A stretch of DNA of 22,400 nucleotides from Pseudogracilibacillus sp037892545. Its GTDB lineage: Bacteria > Bacillota > Bacilli > Bacillales > Amphibacillaceae. The stretch is taken from the NCBI RefSeq assembly GCF_037892545.1, contig NZ_JBBKBG010000037.1, positions 1 to 22,400 on the forward strand. Reading direction: 5' to 3'. The notes under the pieces were generated by a model, which made no database searches, had not been told where the DNA came from, and saw nothing but the letters and a program-made list of their open reading frames with translations. This document shows positions 1 to 9,700 of this stretch, one piece after another. The translations under genes and the position numbers were made by a program. Positions within the stretch are counted from its first letter, which is position 1. Each line of letters begins with the position of its first letter.

Positions 1-1
1 A

Positions 2-835
2 AATCAGTTTATTTACTGGAGTGAACGTACCAAGGATGTAAGTAAATATTTACTAGAAGAAAAAACAAGGTTAGAAAATGGCAGTAAGGAAGGTGATGTT
101 TCCCTAAAATATGGATGGATTTATAAGAAGGCAGAAGAGTTAAAAGAAGAAGTGATGCTTAGCGTATCTGTAAATACAGTGCGGAAGCACATAAATCAAC
201 TGGTAAAAAAGGGATATCTAAATAAAAGAAGCAATCCTATCTATAGATGGGATAAAACATTTCAATATCGCGTAAATCTAGTAAAAGTGACATCAGATTT
301 AAAAAAGATTGGATACCGTTTCGAAGATGAAAATTTGTTAACTGGAAGCGCAGATTTTGATGCTCGAGAAACAAATACTAAACAGTTGAATAATTATAAT
401 GAGTTTTCGAAACGCACAGGTATTACTGCAATACCAGAGATTACTACAGATACTAATACAAATAATTTATCAGAAATATCATCTTCATTGTCAATTGATG
501 ATGATATGAAATCCAATGATTCTAAACAATTTAATAAAATATGTGAACTTTATTTGAAGCTTAGTGGAAAGTCCAAAATATCATCTAATGACTATAAAGC
601 TATTTTAGAAGTAGTCAAAGAGCAATGGAACACTAACCTAGTTCTGAAATGGATTGAGGATTGTTTTCGCCAGTTTAAGCCACAACACAAAAACGATCAA
701 ATTCGTTCTTTTCGATATGTAACAAACTATATTTTTGATCAAGCGCATAAAAACTATTTTTTTCAGGAGGTTGTTAACAATGAACAGAATACAGGAGATT
801 ATGTCGAAGATGAATATTTCGAACGATATGGGTGA
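2..835 (+). CDS. DnaD-like replication initiation protein (5' end outside window)
   Basis: The frame is open from base 2, so the protein begins upstream of the window; an internal ATG at 152 is not the likely start. The visible 277 residues begin with a winged-helix region (YWSERTKDVSKYL..., then a helix-turn-helix-like segment reading LSVSVNTVRKHINQLVKKGYL) typical of replication initiators of phages, plasmids and integrative elements. A low-complexity Asn/Thr/Ser-rich linker follows (FSKRTGITAIPEIT...), then a C-terminal helical part (KQFNKICELYLKLSGK...WIEDCFRQFKPQ...IRSFRYVTNYIF) resembling the DnaD C-terminal domain. The gene overlaps the helicase-loader gene by 56 bases, as is usual for dnaD/dnaC pairs in mobile elements. 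The family is inferred from motif layout and partner gene. It could be a different winged-helix replication protein. Confidence 0.7.
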   Translation, partial: NQFIYWSERTKDVSKYLLEEKTRLENGSKEGDVSLKYGWIYKKAEELKEEVMLSVSVNTVRKHINQLVKKGYLNKRSNPIYRWDKTFQYRVNLVKVTSDLKKIGYRFEDENLLTGSADFDARETNTKQLNNYNEFSKRTGITAIPEITTDTNTNNLSEISSSLSIDDDMKSNDSKQFNKICELYLKLSGKSKISSNDYKAILEVVKEQWNTNLVLKWIEDCFRQFKPQHKNDQIRSFRYVTNYIFDQAHKNYFFQEVVNNEQNTGDYVEDEYFERYG

Positions 836-1631
836 TTTGTCGTTGAAAAAGCCAGGGAAAATCACTAAGCCGTCAAATAAGTGTATTTATAATGAGTGTG
901 ATGGAAGTGGTATGATTCATTATCGCAGAGAAGATGGGACAGAAGCGATGACATTTTGCAAGTGTAGAGAGCAAAGACAATTACTAAATTCTATTAAAAC
1001 TGCTAGAATTCCGAAAGAATATCATCATAAGAGCTTAGAAGATTTTAACGTTAACCATTATCAAAGTAAAGATGCTATAAAGCATGCAAAATATGCGCAA
1101 AAGGTAGCATCTGGATTTATCAAATCTTTTGAAACAATGAATGATATGGGACAGGGTCTCTACATTTATAGCAAGACAAAAGGTACAGGAAAAACACTAT
1201 TATCTATCATTATCATCTATGAACTAATGATGAAATATCAAATAAATCCACTTTATATTTCAGTGGTAAATATATTAAGTGAATTGAAGAATACTTTTCA
1301 TCAAAAAGAGGTAAATTCATACGATATCATTCGATCTTTAACTGAAGCAGATATCTTAGTTATGGATGATTTAGGTGTGGAAAAAACTACGGATTGGGTG
1401 GAAGAAATCTTAACTCAGATTTTAGATGAACGAATGATGGATAATAAACCAACCATTATAACTTCAAATATGCCAATTACAGAGTTAGACCGAAAATACC
1501 CAAGCGGTCGTATAAAGAGTCGGGTGGAAAAAATGACTTTTCCAATTCCCATGCCTGAAGAATCTGTACGTAGCACCCTATCCAAACAAGAGAATGATAA
1601 AGTTGCTAAATTGTTTTTTGAAGATGAATAA
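780..1631 (+). CDS. DnaC/DnaI-like helicase-loader ATPase
   Basis: This is a 283-aa AAA+ ATPase of the kind that loads the replicative helicase for phages or integrative elements. The start at 780 is preferred over the in-frame ATG at 735 because AGGAGG lies at 766-771. An N-terminal cysteine cluster (C35, C40, C60, C62) probably binds zinc, as in DnaI. Walker A is GTGKT at residues 135-139, preceded by LYIYSKTK, and Walker B is MDDLG at 195-199. A sensor-like TIITSNM and an arginine-rich segment (SGRIKSRVEKM) follow. It overlaps the upstream DnaD-like gene and seems to be the last gene of that replication module. The pair marks the left flank of the BREX operon as mobile-element DNA. Whether the element is still functional cannot be seen here. 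Confidence 0.85.
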   Translation: MNRIQEIMSKMNISNDMGDLSLKKPGKITKPSNKCIYNECDGSGMIHYRREDGTEAMTFCKCREQRQLLNSIKTARIPKEYHHKSLEDFNVNHYQSKDAIKHAKYAQKVASGFIKSFETMNDMGQGLYIYSKTKGTGKTLLSIIIIYELMMKYQINPLYISVVNILSELKNTFHQKEVNSYDIIRSLTEADILVMDDLGVEKTTDWVEEILTQILDERMMDNKPTIITSNMPITELDRKYPSGRIKSRVEKMTFPIPMPEESVRSTLSKQENDKVAKLFFEDE

Positions 1632-1652
1632 GTCTGTCAATTAATAATGGGC

Positions 1653-1669
1653 CGTTACCTTTGGTAGCG
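1653..1669 (+). repeat. Small hairpin after the helicase-loader gene
   Basis: CGTTACC (1653-1659) pairs with GGTAGCG (1663-1669) through a 3-base loop, with one G-T pair. The following bases are T-rich only after about five bases. It may be a weak terminator for the replication genes, but the evidence is slight. Confidence 0.3.
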
Positions 1670-1680
1670 ACTCAATTTTA

Positions 1681-1713
1681 TTATTCTATTATGGTACTTT
1701 CGTGGTAGAATAA
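1681..1713. promoter_or_regulatory. Inverted repeat upstream of the BREX operon
   Basis: TTATTCTA (1681-1688) and TAGAATAA (1706-1713) form a perfect 8-bp inverted repeat separated by 17 bases, in the short gap between the replication genes and the BREX leader gene. It lies where an operon promoter or operator is expected. A TATAAA at 1727-1732 could be a -10 box, but I see no convincing -35 hexamer. Read it as a candidate operator or RNA stem, not an established site. Confidence 0.35.
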
Positions 1714-1737
1714 AATAAAGATAAAGTATAAAAAAAG

Positions 1738-1756
1738 TAAGAGTAGGTGACTCTTA
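1738..1756 (+). promoter_or_regulatory. Hairpin presenting the ribosome binding site of the leader gene
   Basis: TAAGAGT (1738-1744) and ACTCTTA (1750-1756) are perfect complements around a 5-base loop AGGTG (1745-1749). That loop is the Shine-Dalgarno sequence of the gene starting at 1758, eight bases downstream. A 7-bp stem ending two bases before the ATG suggests structural control of translation, or a DNA palindrome bound by a regulator. Confidence 0.45.
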
Positions 1757-1757
1757 A

Positions 1758-2006
1758 ATGGAAATTAAAATATTTCAACGAACTCAACGTGATCTTGCAG
1801 CATCTATTAACCAAGTTATCGATAAATATTGGGAAGATGAAATTGATGAAGTAGCAATGATGGATTTGATTCAAAAGTTGTACATAAATAATACGAATAA
1901 ACTTATGAAGAATGGGAGTTATACCACGATAATTCGTCAACAATGTGGAAAACGTAGACTTGAAGTAGTTGATAAAGTAATCAACCAAATAAATAAAACA
2001 CAATAG
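1758..2006 (+). CDS. Small conserved-type protein at the head of the BREX operon
   Basis: This is an 82-aa soluble protein, rich in charged residues and predicted mostly helical, with a single Cys in the segment QQCGKRRLEVVDKVI. It has no signal peptide or membrane segment. The length and the pattern (N-terminal MEIKIFQRTQRDLAASINQVID, WEDEI in the middle, C-terminal CGKRR) recall a family of roughly 80-residue uncharacterised Bacillaceae proteins (I think TIGR04540, from memory). No function is known to me. It ends 18 bases before brxA, so the two are almost certainly co-transcribed, and it may be a regulator or accessory factor. The reverse-strand ORF over the same bases is a shadow. Confidence 0.7.
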   Translation: MEIKIFQRTQRDLAASINQVIDKYWEDEIDEVAMMDLIQKLYINNTNKLMKNGSYTTIIRQQCGKRRLEVVDKVINQINKTQ

Positions 2007-2024
2007 AGAGGAGGAATAGAATAA

Positions 2025-2627
2025 ATGGAATATTCAGCAGGATTCACGAAAGAAAAATGGTCAGAGAATGACATTGCGGTAGTAATCAATCTTATTCTGC
2101 AAGGGAAAAATAAGAAAGAGATTTTAGAAGAAGTGACGGAGAATAATTTATTCCAATTAAGAAGTCCTTTGAGTATAAAAAATAGATTTAACATGGTTTA
2201 TAATCGTGCAGTTTCTTTAGACGATGAAATGAAACAGCACTTTTTACGAGCGAATGATTATGATCGAAAGGCATTAACGTTGTATACCTTTCTTCAAGTT
2301 TATCGAATAGCATTAGAGTTTTATATAGAAGTTATTGTTTATAAGTATGAACAACAGGAACCACTGTATCGTAATGATTTTCATTATTTCTTTGAAGGTA
2401 AAGCAAGTGTAAGCGAGCGAGTTAATGGATGGAGACCTGAGACGATTAAACGTCTAATTAGTACCTTAATGTTATTTTTTAAAGAGGCAAAAATGATTGA
2501 ACAAATTGATCAAACAAAATACTCCATTAACCCGATACATATAAGCCGAGATTTAAAAACTTACGCTGAAAAGAATATACCATTATTGTATTCATTTTCA
2601 GTTTTAGAAAAGGTGAATGAGTCATGA
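2025..2627 (+). CDS. brxA: BREX protein BrxA (DUF1819 family)
   Basis: This 200-aa protein has the length usual for BrxA, a small conserved BREX component of the DUF1819 family. The segment from about residue 8 (KEKWSENDIAVVINLILQGKNKKEILEEV...LFQLRSPLSIKNRF) and the central helical part match the general look of the family. The end (YSFSVLEKVNES) is typical of its C-terminus. An AGAGGAGG ribosome binding site at 2007-2014 sets the start. The stop overlaps the brxB start by four bases (ATGA), so the two are translationally coupled. The call rests on size, sequence character and an unambiguous neighbourhood of brxB, brxC, pglX and pglZ. Its molecular role within BREX is not settled. Confidence 0.88.
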   Translation: MEYSAGFTKEKWSENDIAVVINLILQGKNKKEILEEVTENNLFQLRSPLSIKNRFNMVYNRAVSLDDEMKQHFLRANDYDRKALTLYTFLQVYRIALEFYIEVIVYKYEQQEPLYRNDFHYFFEGKASVSERVNGWRPETIKRLISTLMLFFKEAKMIEQIDQTKYSINPIHISRDLKTYAEKNIPLLYSFSVLEKVNES

Positions 2628-3172
2628 AGTCTACATATGAACGATTAGAACAAATGGAAAAGCGAATTAACCAAGACGGATTCACCCAACCAAAAGGGAT
2701 TGGGAGTGATATTCCTCATTTTGTATTGGATTATCCAGCGAAAGATGAGCTGCAAGTGCGTGTTTATGTAAAAAATATGTTGAAACGCACGCCCCTTAAG
2801 ATAAAGGAAGTAAATCTGTTTGAATTCTTACTTTCATTCTTTGACGAAGATGAACTAGAAGAACTATATGAGTTAACAGAAAGTGAAGGGATGCGTGGAT
2901 TAATAGATGTCATCGACTCGATTTTAAATGAAGGTAATATTATGTTCCAACAGTTTAAAGAAAAAACGGAGGAGGCAGATTTAATTTTTATTACAGGTGT
3001 TGGTACCGCTCACCCGTTTCTACGCTCAAGTCAATTACTAAAAATTGTTTCCAGTAAAGGCTATAAAAAGCCAATTATATTGTTTTATCCAGGTGAATTT
3101 ACAGGGATGAGGCTAAAACTATTTGGCATTTTAGACTATGAAGACGACTATCAATTATCACGTATTTCCTAG
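2624..3172 (+). CDS. brxB: BREX protein BrxB (DUF1788 family)
   Basis: This 182-aa protein is of the expected size for BrxB, the DUF1788 component of type 1-like BREX. Visible features are the YERLEQMEKRI start, a helical acidic middle (FLLSFFDEDELEELYELTESEGM), and a conserved-looking segment DLIFITGVGTAHPFLRSSQLL followed by KPIILFYPGEFTG. This last part reads like a Rossmann-type beta-alpha fold with the HPFLR motif typical of the family. It overlaps brxA by four bases and ends 11 bases before brxC. BrxB is reported to associate with PglZ in studied systems and has no catalytic motif that I can point to. Confidence 0.9.
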   Translation: MKSTYERLEQMEKRINQDGFTQPKGIGSDIPHFVLDYPAKDELQVRVYVKNMLKRTPLKIKEVNLFEFLLSFFDEDELEELYELTESEGMRGLIDVIDSILNEGNIMFQQFKEKTEEADLIFITGVGTAHPFLRSSQLLKIVSSKGYKKPIILFYPGEFTGMRLKLFGILDYEDDYQLSRIS

Positions 3173-3183
3173 GGGGGAAAGGG

Positions 3184-6100
3184 ATGCAAATTAAAGAACT
3201 ATTTAAAAAAGATATTTTTCGTCCAATAAACAATGTTGTTCAAGCAGAGCAAGTGGACGAAGAGGTAGTAAAAACAGAATTAGATGAATATGTACTGACA
3301 GAAGAAAGTGAACACTACTTAGAACGATTCTATCGAAATTATTTAGCAGTATATGACCAGCCTTCAACAAAAGTAGGTGTTTGGATTTCAGGTTTTTTTG
3401 GATCGGGTAAATCTCACTTCCTAAAGATTTTATCTTATTTATTACATAATCAATCCATTGCCGGAAAAACTCCTGCCGAATATTTTGAAGACAAGACCAA
3501 TAATCAAGAATTACTGAACATGATGAAAAAGGTATCTGAGAAAAAAACAGATGCATTATTATTTAATATTGATTCACGTTCCACTTCTTCGTCAAAAGAT
3601 GCTGAAAAAGAGCGTATCATTGAGGTATTTCTACGAGTGTTTAATAACCATCTAGGGTATTCTGATACACTTTGGGTTGCAGAAATGGAACGCCAATTAG
3701 ATGAAGATGGAAAGTATGAGGAATTTAAACAAGCGATCCTTGACCAAAATGATAAACCGTGGGAAGAATTCCGATTAAAAATATTACTACGTAAAAAGAA
3801 GGTAATTCAAGCATTAGAAACAGTAGGATACGATCGGGATACAGCTGAAACTTTTTTTGATGTAAGTAGAGAATGGTTTTCGATTGATGCACAACGTGTA
3901 GCGGAACTAGTTGCCGATTATTGTAAAAAACAAGGCCCGGATTATCGCATTGTGTTCCTAGCGGATGAAATTGGACAATATATCGGTAATAATACGAGCT
4001 TAATGCTAAACCTACAAACGATTACAGAAAAATTGGGTGATTTGTGTCAAGGACAAGCTTGGGTTATTGTTACATCACAAGAAAAGCTAGAAGCAACTGT
4101 ATCAGACTTAGATAGTACAAAGGACTTTTCGAAAATTCAAGGTCGCTTTGAAACAAAAATTAACCTATCAAGTGCGAATACTGATGAGGTGATTAAAAAG
4201 CGTCTCTTAGAGAAAACAGAAGTTGGAGAAGATACACTAAAAACCATACATGACCAAGAAGGAAAACTAATTCAAAATCGATTAGCTTTTGATCCAAAAA
4301 ACACACAACTCCGTTCAGGTTATCGTAGCATCGATGAATTTGTTTCCTTTTATCCGTTTGTTCCTTATCAAATTGAATTATTACAAATGATTTTCACAAA
4401 GATTCGTAACCTGGGTGAGGGAGGACAACATACATCACGTGGTGAACGGTCATTACTAAAAGCTTTCCAAGAAGCAGCTCAACTAAATGCGAGTGAAAAT
4501 GTAGACAATATGGTCACCATGTCTGAATTTTATCCATCAATTCGAGATTATTTAGAATCATCCATCACAAGTACGATTGCAAGAGCAGCAGACCGTGCCA
4601 GAAATGACGAGGGGTTAACAGAATATGATGTGCAAGTATTACAAGTTCTTTATTTAATAAAGGGAATAGATGCAATCAAATCCACTCCAAGTAATATTGC
4701 TACCTTGATGGTGGAGACGGTATATGACGAACGTCAGCCTTTAGAGTATAAGATCAAAGAATCATTAAACCGTCTGCAAACTGCGATGTTCATTGAGCAA
4801 CATGCTGATGGAACATATTCTTTCTTATCCGATGAAGAACAAGAAATTAATCGTGAAATACGTGCGGAAGATTATAATTCAGCTGCAGTTAAAGAGCGGT
4901 TAGCAAATCTGTTTTTCAACGTGATGTATCGTCATCCAAAATACGAATACAAACATAACGAACTAACCAAACACTTTGATTATAATAAACGCTTCGATAA
5001 TTACGTGAAGGGTCAAATGAATCATGAATTAACAATGCAAGTGTATACAGAAGGAATGACGGATTCGGAGGCAGCACTGCAAGCGAATTCTGGTTATCTG
5101 ATTATTTTATTAGATAAAGAATACGTGGCAGAAGCAGAAAAAGCATTAGCATATATCCAGCAAGTTGACAGTTATGTTCGTCGAAAACAATCGAGTACTA
5201 CAACGCAACAACAGAAACGGATTTTTGAAGCAAAACTAGCAGAAGTGGATGAGTATTCTCATAAAGCAGAAGAATTGTTAGCTAAAGCATGTGAAAATGC
5301 GGAATTCTATATCCATAGTCAGCGCCGAGACTTTAATGGAGATTTTGAACATAAAGTGAATCAAGCAATGGATATGCTCATTCGAAATACATTTACAAAA
5401 TTTCATTATATAGAAGAACCAATCTCTTTTAGAAATAGTAAACAAGAATGGCAACAGGTTGCGGAAAATTTAGGACAACAAAACCTTTTCAGTGATGTAA
5501 ATAAAAATGCAGTCGATGAAGTAAAAGTCTTCATCGAAGAACTGGAACGTTATCATGATCAACGAACATTAAAAGAGATTGTACAAAAATATGAAGCAGT
5601 GCCTTATGGATGGGAAGAACAAGACACAATTGGTATCTTGTTAGGCCTGATGAATGCAGGAAAAGTCCGATTTACTTATGCAGGTGAACCATTTAATCCG
5701 AATTCAGAAAGGTTCTACGATAGATTGGAAAGGATATCTGAACGTGATCGGATTGTCGTAATGCCAATTGTTGAGATGGATGGACAAGTTAAACAGGAAC
5801 TTATTGTACTAGTGCGTGATTTCTTCTCGTTAACACAGATTTTCGATACGTACGATGCGTATGAAGAAATCATCCGTGAAAAAGTACATGAGGAGTTTGT
5901 TGAGCCGATTGAGAAGATTCGTGAAAGAAGACGTCAACAAGATCCTACTAGTGACTATCCATATCCTGGCGAGAGTCATATTCGACGAGTCGTAACAGAT
6001 ACACAAAAATTGTTATCGATACGTGACCCAGAACAATTCTGTCGCACCTTCATTCAATATGAAGATGATATGGAGGAATGGTTTGATATTATCGAAATGC

Positions 6101-6747
6101 TTCAAGGATTCTATGAAGGAAATCCAATTGTAAAGTTTGATGAAGCAGTTCAAGTTCTAAAAAATCATCAACAGGACTTAGAAATTATTCATAATGAAGA
6201 ACTGGAAGATATTGCTCAACGAATGAAACAAATTTTATTGCAAGAAGAACCATCGAAAGATATTAGTCAATTACCAAAGCTAACCGATGATTTAAAGAAC
6301 ATCATCCAAGAAGAAACAGACAAACAAAAACAAGCTGTTTTGGTTCAATCTGATAAATCAATGGGGCAATTAAAAGATTTATATGAACAATACTCCCAAT
6401 ATGAGACAATTATAGCTTATATTCAGTCGAGAATAGACCGTGCAACTCAACTATATGAAAAGATAAAGAACAGTGAACGCATTTCAAGCGCTCGTATTAA
6501 TCAACAACAGCTTGATGAACTGGTTGACTCGACAAAATCAAAAGCACGACAAATGTTGAAAGAAATAAGAGAAGAAACAGATACGGTAGAAAGAGAACCA
6601 AAACCAATTACAGGTAAAGACCTGTATGATAAGTTTTTCAGTCGTGTAGATACAATTGAAACGGAAGAAGACTTGGAACGAGCAATTGATTCGCTAAAAC
6701 GAGAATTATTAAAGGAATTGCAGACGCATTACTTTGTGAAATCTTAA
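3184..6747 (+). CDS. brxC: BREX ATPase BrxC (PglY-like)
   Basis: This 1187-aa P-loop ATPase is the large essential BREX component. Walker A is GFFGSGKSH at residues 70-78. The likely Walker B is IVFLADEIGQYIG around residues 254-266, with a sensor-like WVIVTSQEKLEATV soon after. The region YRSIDEFVSFYPFVPYQIELLQ and LRSG/HTSRGERSLLKAFQ are also family hallmarks. The C-terminal third is largely helical, with probable coiled coil (for example QIDRATQLYEKIKNSERIS). The start has a purine-rich GGGGGGAAAGGG site just upstream. The length is full for the family and no frameshift is visible. There is only one copy here, which matters because type 5 BREX loci are described with two. Confidence 0.95.
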   Translation: MQIKELFKKDIFRPINNVVQAEQVDEEVVKTELDEYVLTEESEHYLERFYRNYLAVYDQPSTKVGVWISGFFGSGKSHFLKILSYLLHNQSIAGKTPAEYFEDKTNNQELLNMMKKVSEKKTDALLFNIDSRSTSSSKDAEKERIIEVFLRVFNNHLGYSDTLWVAEMERQLDEDGKYEEFKQAILDQNDKPWEEFRLKILLRKKKVIQALETVGYDRDTAETFFDVSREWFSIDAQRVAELVADYCKKQGPDYRIVFLADEIGQYIGNNTSLMLNLQTITEKLGDLCQGQAWVIVTSQEKLEATVSDLDSTKDFSKIQGRFETKINLSSANTDEVIKKRLLEKTEVGEDTLKTIHDQEGKLIQNRLAFDPKNTQLRSGYRSIDEFVSFYPFVPYQIELLQMIFTKIRNLGEGGQHTSRGERSLLKAFQEAAQLNASENVDNMVTMSEFYPSIRDYLESSITSTIARAADRARNDEGLTEYDVQVLQVLYLIKGIDAIKSTPSNIATLMVETVYDERQPLEYKIKESLNRLQTAMFIEQHADGTYSFLSDEEQEINREIRAEDYNSAAVKERLANLFFNVMYRHPKYEYKHNELTKHFDYNKRFDNYVKGQMNHELTMQVYTEGMTDSEAALQANSGYLIILLDKEYVAEAEKALAYIQQVDSYVRRKQSSTTTQQQKRIFEAKLAEVDEYSHKAEELLAKACENAEFYIHSQRRDFNGDFEHKVNQAMDMLIRNTFTKFHYIEEPISFRNSKQEWQQVAENLGQQNLFSDVNKNAVDEVKVFIEELERYHDQRTLKEIVQKYEAVPYGWEEQDTIGILLGLMNAGKVRFTYAGEPFNPNSERFYDRLERISERDRIVVMPIVEMDGQVKQELIVLVRDFFSLTQIFDTYDAYEEIIREKVHEEFVEPIEKIRERRRQQDPTSDYPYPGESHIRRVVTDTQKLLSIRDPEQFCRTFIQYEDDMEEWFDIIEMLQGFYEGNPIVKFDEAVQVLKNHQQDLEIIHNEELEDIAQRMKQILLQEEPSKDISQLPKLTDDLKNIIQEETDKQKQAVLVQSDKSMGQLKDLYEQYSQYETIIAYIQSRIDRATQLYEKIKNSERISSARINQQQLDELVDSTKSKARQMLKEIREETDTVEREPKPITGKDLYDKFFSRVDTIETEEDLERAIDSLKRELLKELQTHYFVKS

Positions 6748-6751
6748 ATTC

Positions 6752-6776
6752 AGGAGCAGGTATATTATCTGCTCCT
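6752..6776 (+). repeat. Intergenic hairpin between brxC and pglX
   Basis: AGGAGCAG (6752-6759) pairs perfectly with CTGCTCCT (6769-6776). The stem can be extended inward by three pairs including one G-T, leaving a 3-base loop. There is no T-run after it, so it is not a standard terminator. It sits within the operon 23 bases before pglX and may act in mRNA processing or stability. Confidence 0.55.
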
Positions 6777-6798
6777 CTACATAGTAGGGGTGAAATAA

Positions 6799-9700
6799 AT
6801 GAATAAAGCAGAGTTAAAAAATTTTGCTGTAGAAGCGAGACGTGACTTGCTTGAAAAAGTGGCATTGAAGGCAGAACAATATGGGATTACGAAAGAAAAT
6901 CCTGAGCTAACAATTGAAGAGAATTACGGACAATTAATTGTCAACGGCAAGACATTTCCTCTAGACCTAAAGCACGCCTTACGGACACTACAAAACCGTC
7001 TAAATATGGTTGGTTATGAACAATTAATTGAAGAAGTAGCTTATACGTGGTTTAACCGGATTATAGCGATTCGTTATATGGAAGTGAATAATTACTTGCC
7101 TGATCGGGTCAATGTTTTATCCAGTAGTTCTGGTAAAAACGAACCAGATATCTTGCTTCAATATGAAACGATGAATTTAGATATAGATGAAAAACAAATA
7201 AAAGAGTTAATTCATAAAGGAGATAATGAACAAGCTTACCGGAAATTGTTTATTACGCAATGTAATGTATTAAATCAATTGCTACCGTTTCTATTTGAAA
7301 AAATTGAAGATTATACGGAGTTATTACTTCCCGATTATTTATTGGATCAGGAATCCATCATCCGTAAGATTGTCAATGAATTATCTGATGAGAACTTTTA
7401 TCAAGTACAGGAAGATGGCTCTCAAAAAGATAATGTGGAAGTTTTAGGCTGGCTTTATCAATATTACATGTCAGAGAAGAAAGAGAAAGTTGGGGGACTT
7501 AAAAACACTGCTGTAAAAAAGGAAGATCTACCAGTCGTTACCCAATTATTCACACCTAAGTGGATTGTACAGTATATGGTACAAAATTCATTAGGAAAAC
7601 TATACGATGAAAAATATGAAGATAATCAGCTAGCCCAGAATTGGGAGTATTATTTAAAACACGAAGAAAACCATCATTTATATCCAGAATTTGATTCATT
7701 GGAAGATTTAAAAATTATGGATCCTGCCTGTGGATCAGGTCATATCTTACTTTATGCTTTCGACATGTTACATGACATGTATGAAGAAGCAGGTTATCCA
7801 TCCAGAGAAATACCTCAGTTAATCTTAGAAAAAAACTTATATGGTTTGGACATTGATAAACGTGCGCAACAAATTGCAAATTTTGCTCTGTTGATGAAGG
7901 CTGCGGAAAAACAACCACGTTTTATTTCTAGATTAAGCCGTAAAGGGGAAAACCCAAAAATTAATGTATTTGAAATTGTCGATGCAGATCAAACATTAAC
8001 TGAAGAAGCGATTGATTATTTTGCATTAGATGAAACGGAAAAGTCCTTGATTAATGAATTAATAAGTCAATTTGAAAATGGGAAACAGTTTGGTTCATTA
8101 ATTAAACCAATTGATGTCTCTTATAAAGATTGGATTAATCGAATAAATAATCTAGAAAAACAACAAAAAGATTTGATTGAAGGGTCTTATTTTAAGGAGT
8201 TAAAAGAAAAACTCTTGCCTGTGTTGAAACAAGCTTATATATTGTATCAAAAATATGATGTGGTTGTGACCAATCCTCCATACCATAATAAATATAATCC
8301 AATTCTTAAAAAATTTATATTTAAAAATTATCGAGACTTTAAGTCTGATCTTTATTCAGTATTTATATATCGTACTACTCAAATGTTAAAAGAAAATGGA
8401 TATTCTGGTTTAATGACTCCATTAACTTGGATGTTCATTGAGGCCCATGAAAAATTGAGAAGTCATATTATTGAGAGAAAGGCAATATCTAGTTTAGTTC
8501 AACTTGAATATTCAGCTTTTGAAGAAGCAACTGTTCCGATATGTACATTTGTAATTCAAAATCAGATAAAAAATACTGAAGGAATATATATAAGGTTATC
8601 TGAGTTAAAGGGTCCACAAGATTTATATGTAAAAAGAGCTTCTATTGAGGAAGTTGATTATAAATACAAAACATATTCTAATAACTTTAAAATTTTACCC
8701 AGTACGCCAATTGCCTATTGGTTGAACGGTAAGCTTGTTACTCCTTTTAAAAATAAGAACATCGGAAGCAAAATAACATCAAAAGCGGGAATAGTTTCAG
8801 GGAATGACAACTACTTCTTGAAGCTTTGGCACGAGGTGGAATATAATTCAATAACATTTGACGCAGAAAAGTTTTATCAAGATAGAATAAATTTTAAATG
8901 GGTTCCGATTAATAAAGGTGGGAAATATAGAAAATATTATGGTAATTATGAGTACGTATTAAAATTGGATGATTTATGGAGTCCCGAAAAAACTAATGTA
9001 TCTGTGAGAAGAGGAGATCCAGATTATTATTTTAAAAAGGCTATTACTTGGTCATATGTAACTAGTGGTAATCCATCTTTTAGGATTTCTAAGAATAAGG
9101 TGTTTGCAACAGCTGCTCCAAGTATTTATATACATGAAGATACATATTTTGAGTATATACTTGCATTTTTGAATAGTAATATTGCTAGATTTTACTTAGA
9201 CATACTAAATCCGACTCTAAATTTAAATGTAACAAATGTTTCTAATCTACCTCTTATTGTGAACCACAATGAATTAGATAAAGTAGTAATATTAACTCGT
9301 GAAAATATTAAGATTTCGAAAAATGATTGGGATTCTTTTGAAACATCATGGGACTTTGAAACACATCCTTTCATTAATTATAATTCAATAAATAAACTAG
9401 GTGATATTTTTCGAAAATGGAAAGAACTTACTGATAAGCGGTTCCAAAGAGTTATGTGCAATGAAATAGAATTAAATAAAATTTTTATAAAAATATATGG
9501 TTTAGATAATCAAATGAGTTCAGAAGTAACGGAAGAAGATATAACAATTAATAAAGCAAATTCACTAAGAGATGCAATTTCATTTTTATCATTTTTTATT
9601 GGATGTCTGTTTGGAAGATATTCATTAGACAATAAAGGGATTGTTTTTGCTGGTGGTGAGTTTGATGTATCGACGTATAAAAAATTTAAGCCCAATCCAG

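Noticed and set aside
1727..1732. TATAAA as the BREX operon -10 box
   Set aside because: No acceptable -35 hexamer lies 16-18 bases upstream, so it was not listed as a promoter of its own.
1689..2003. 104-aa reverse-strand ORF opposite the leader gene
   Set aside because: It has no ribosome binding site, and its hydrophobic, low-complexity translation is typical of the antisense of an AT-rich gene. The plus-strand gene has a good start and operon spacing.
3203..3556. 117-aa reverse-strand ORF inside brxC
   Set aside because: It overlaps the Walker A region of brxC and reads as antisense shadow. The other reverse ORFs inside pglX, pglZ, the helicase and rhuM are the same.
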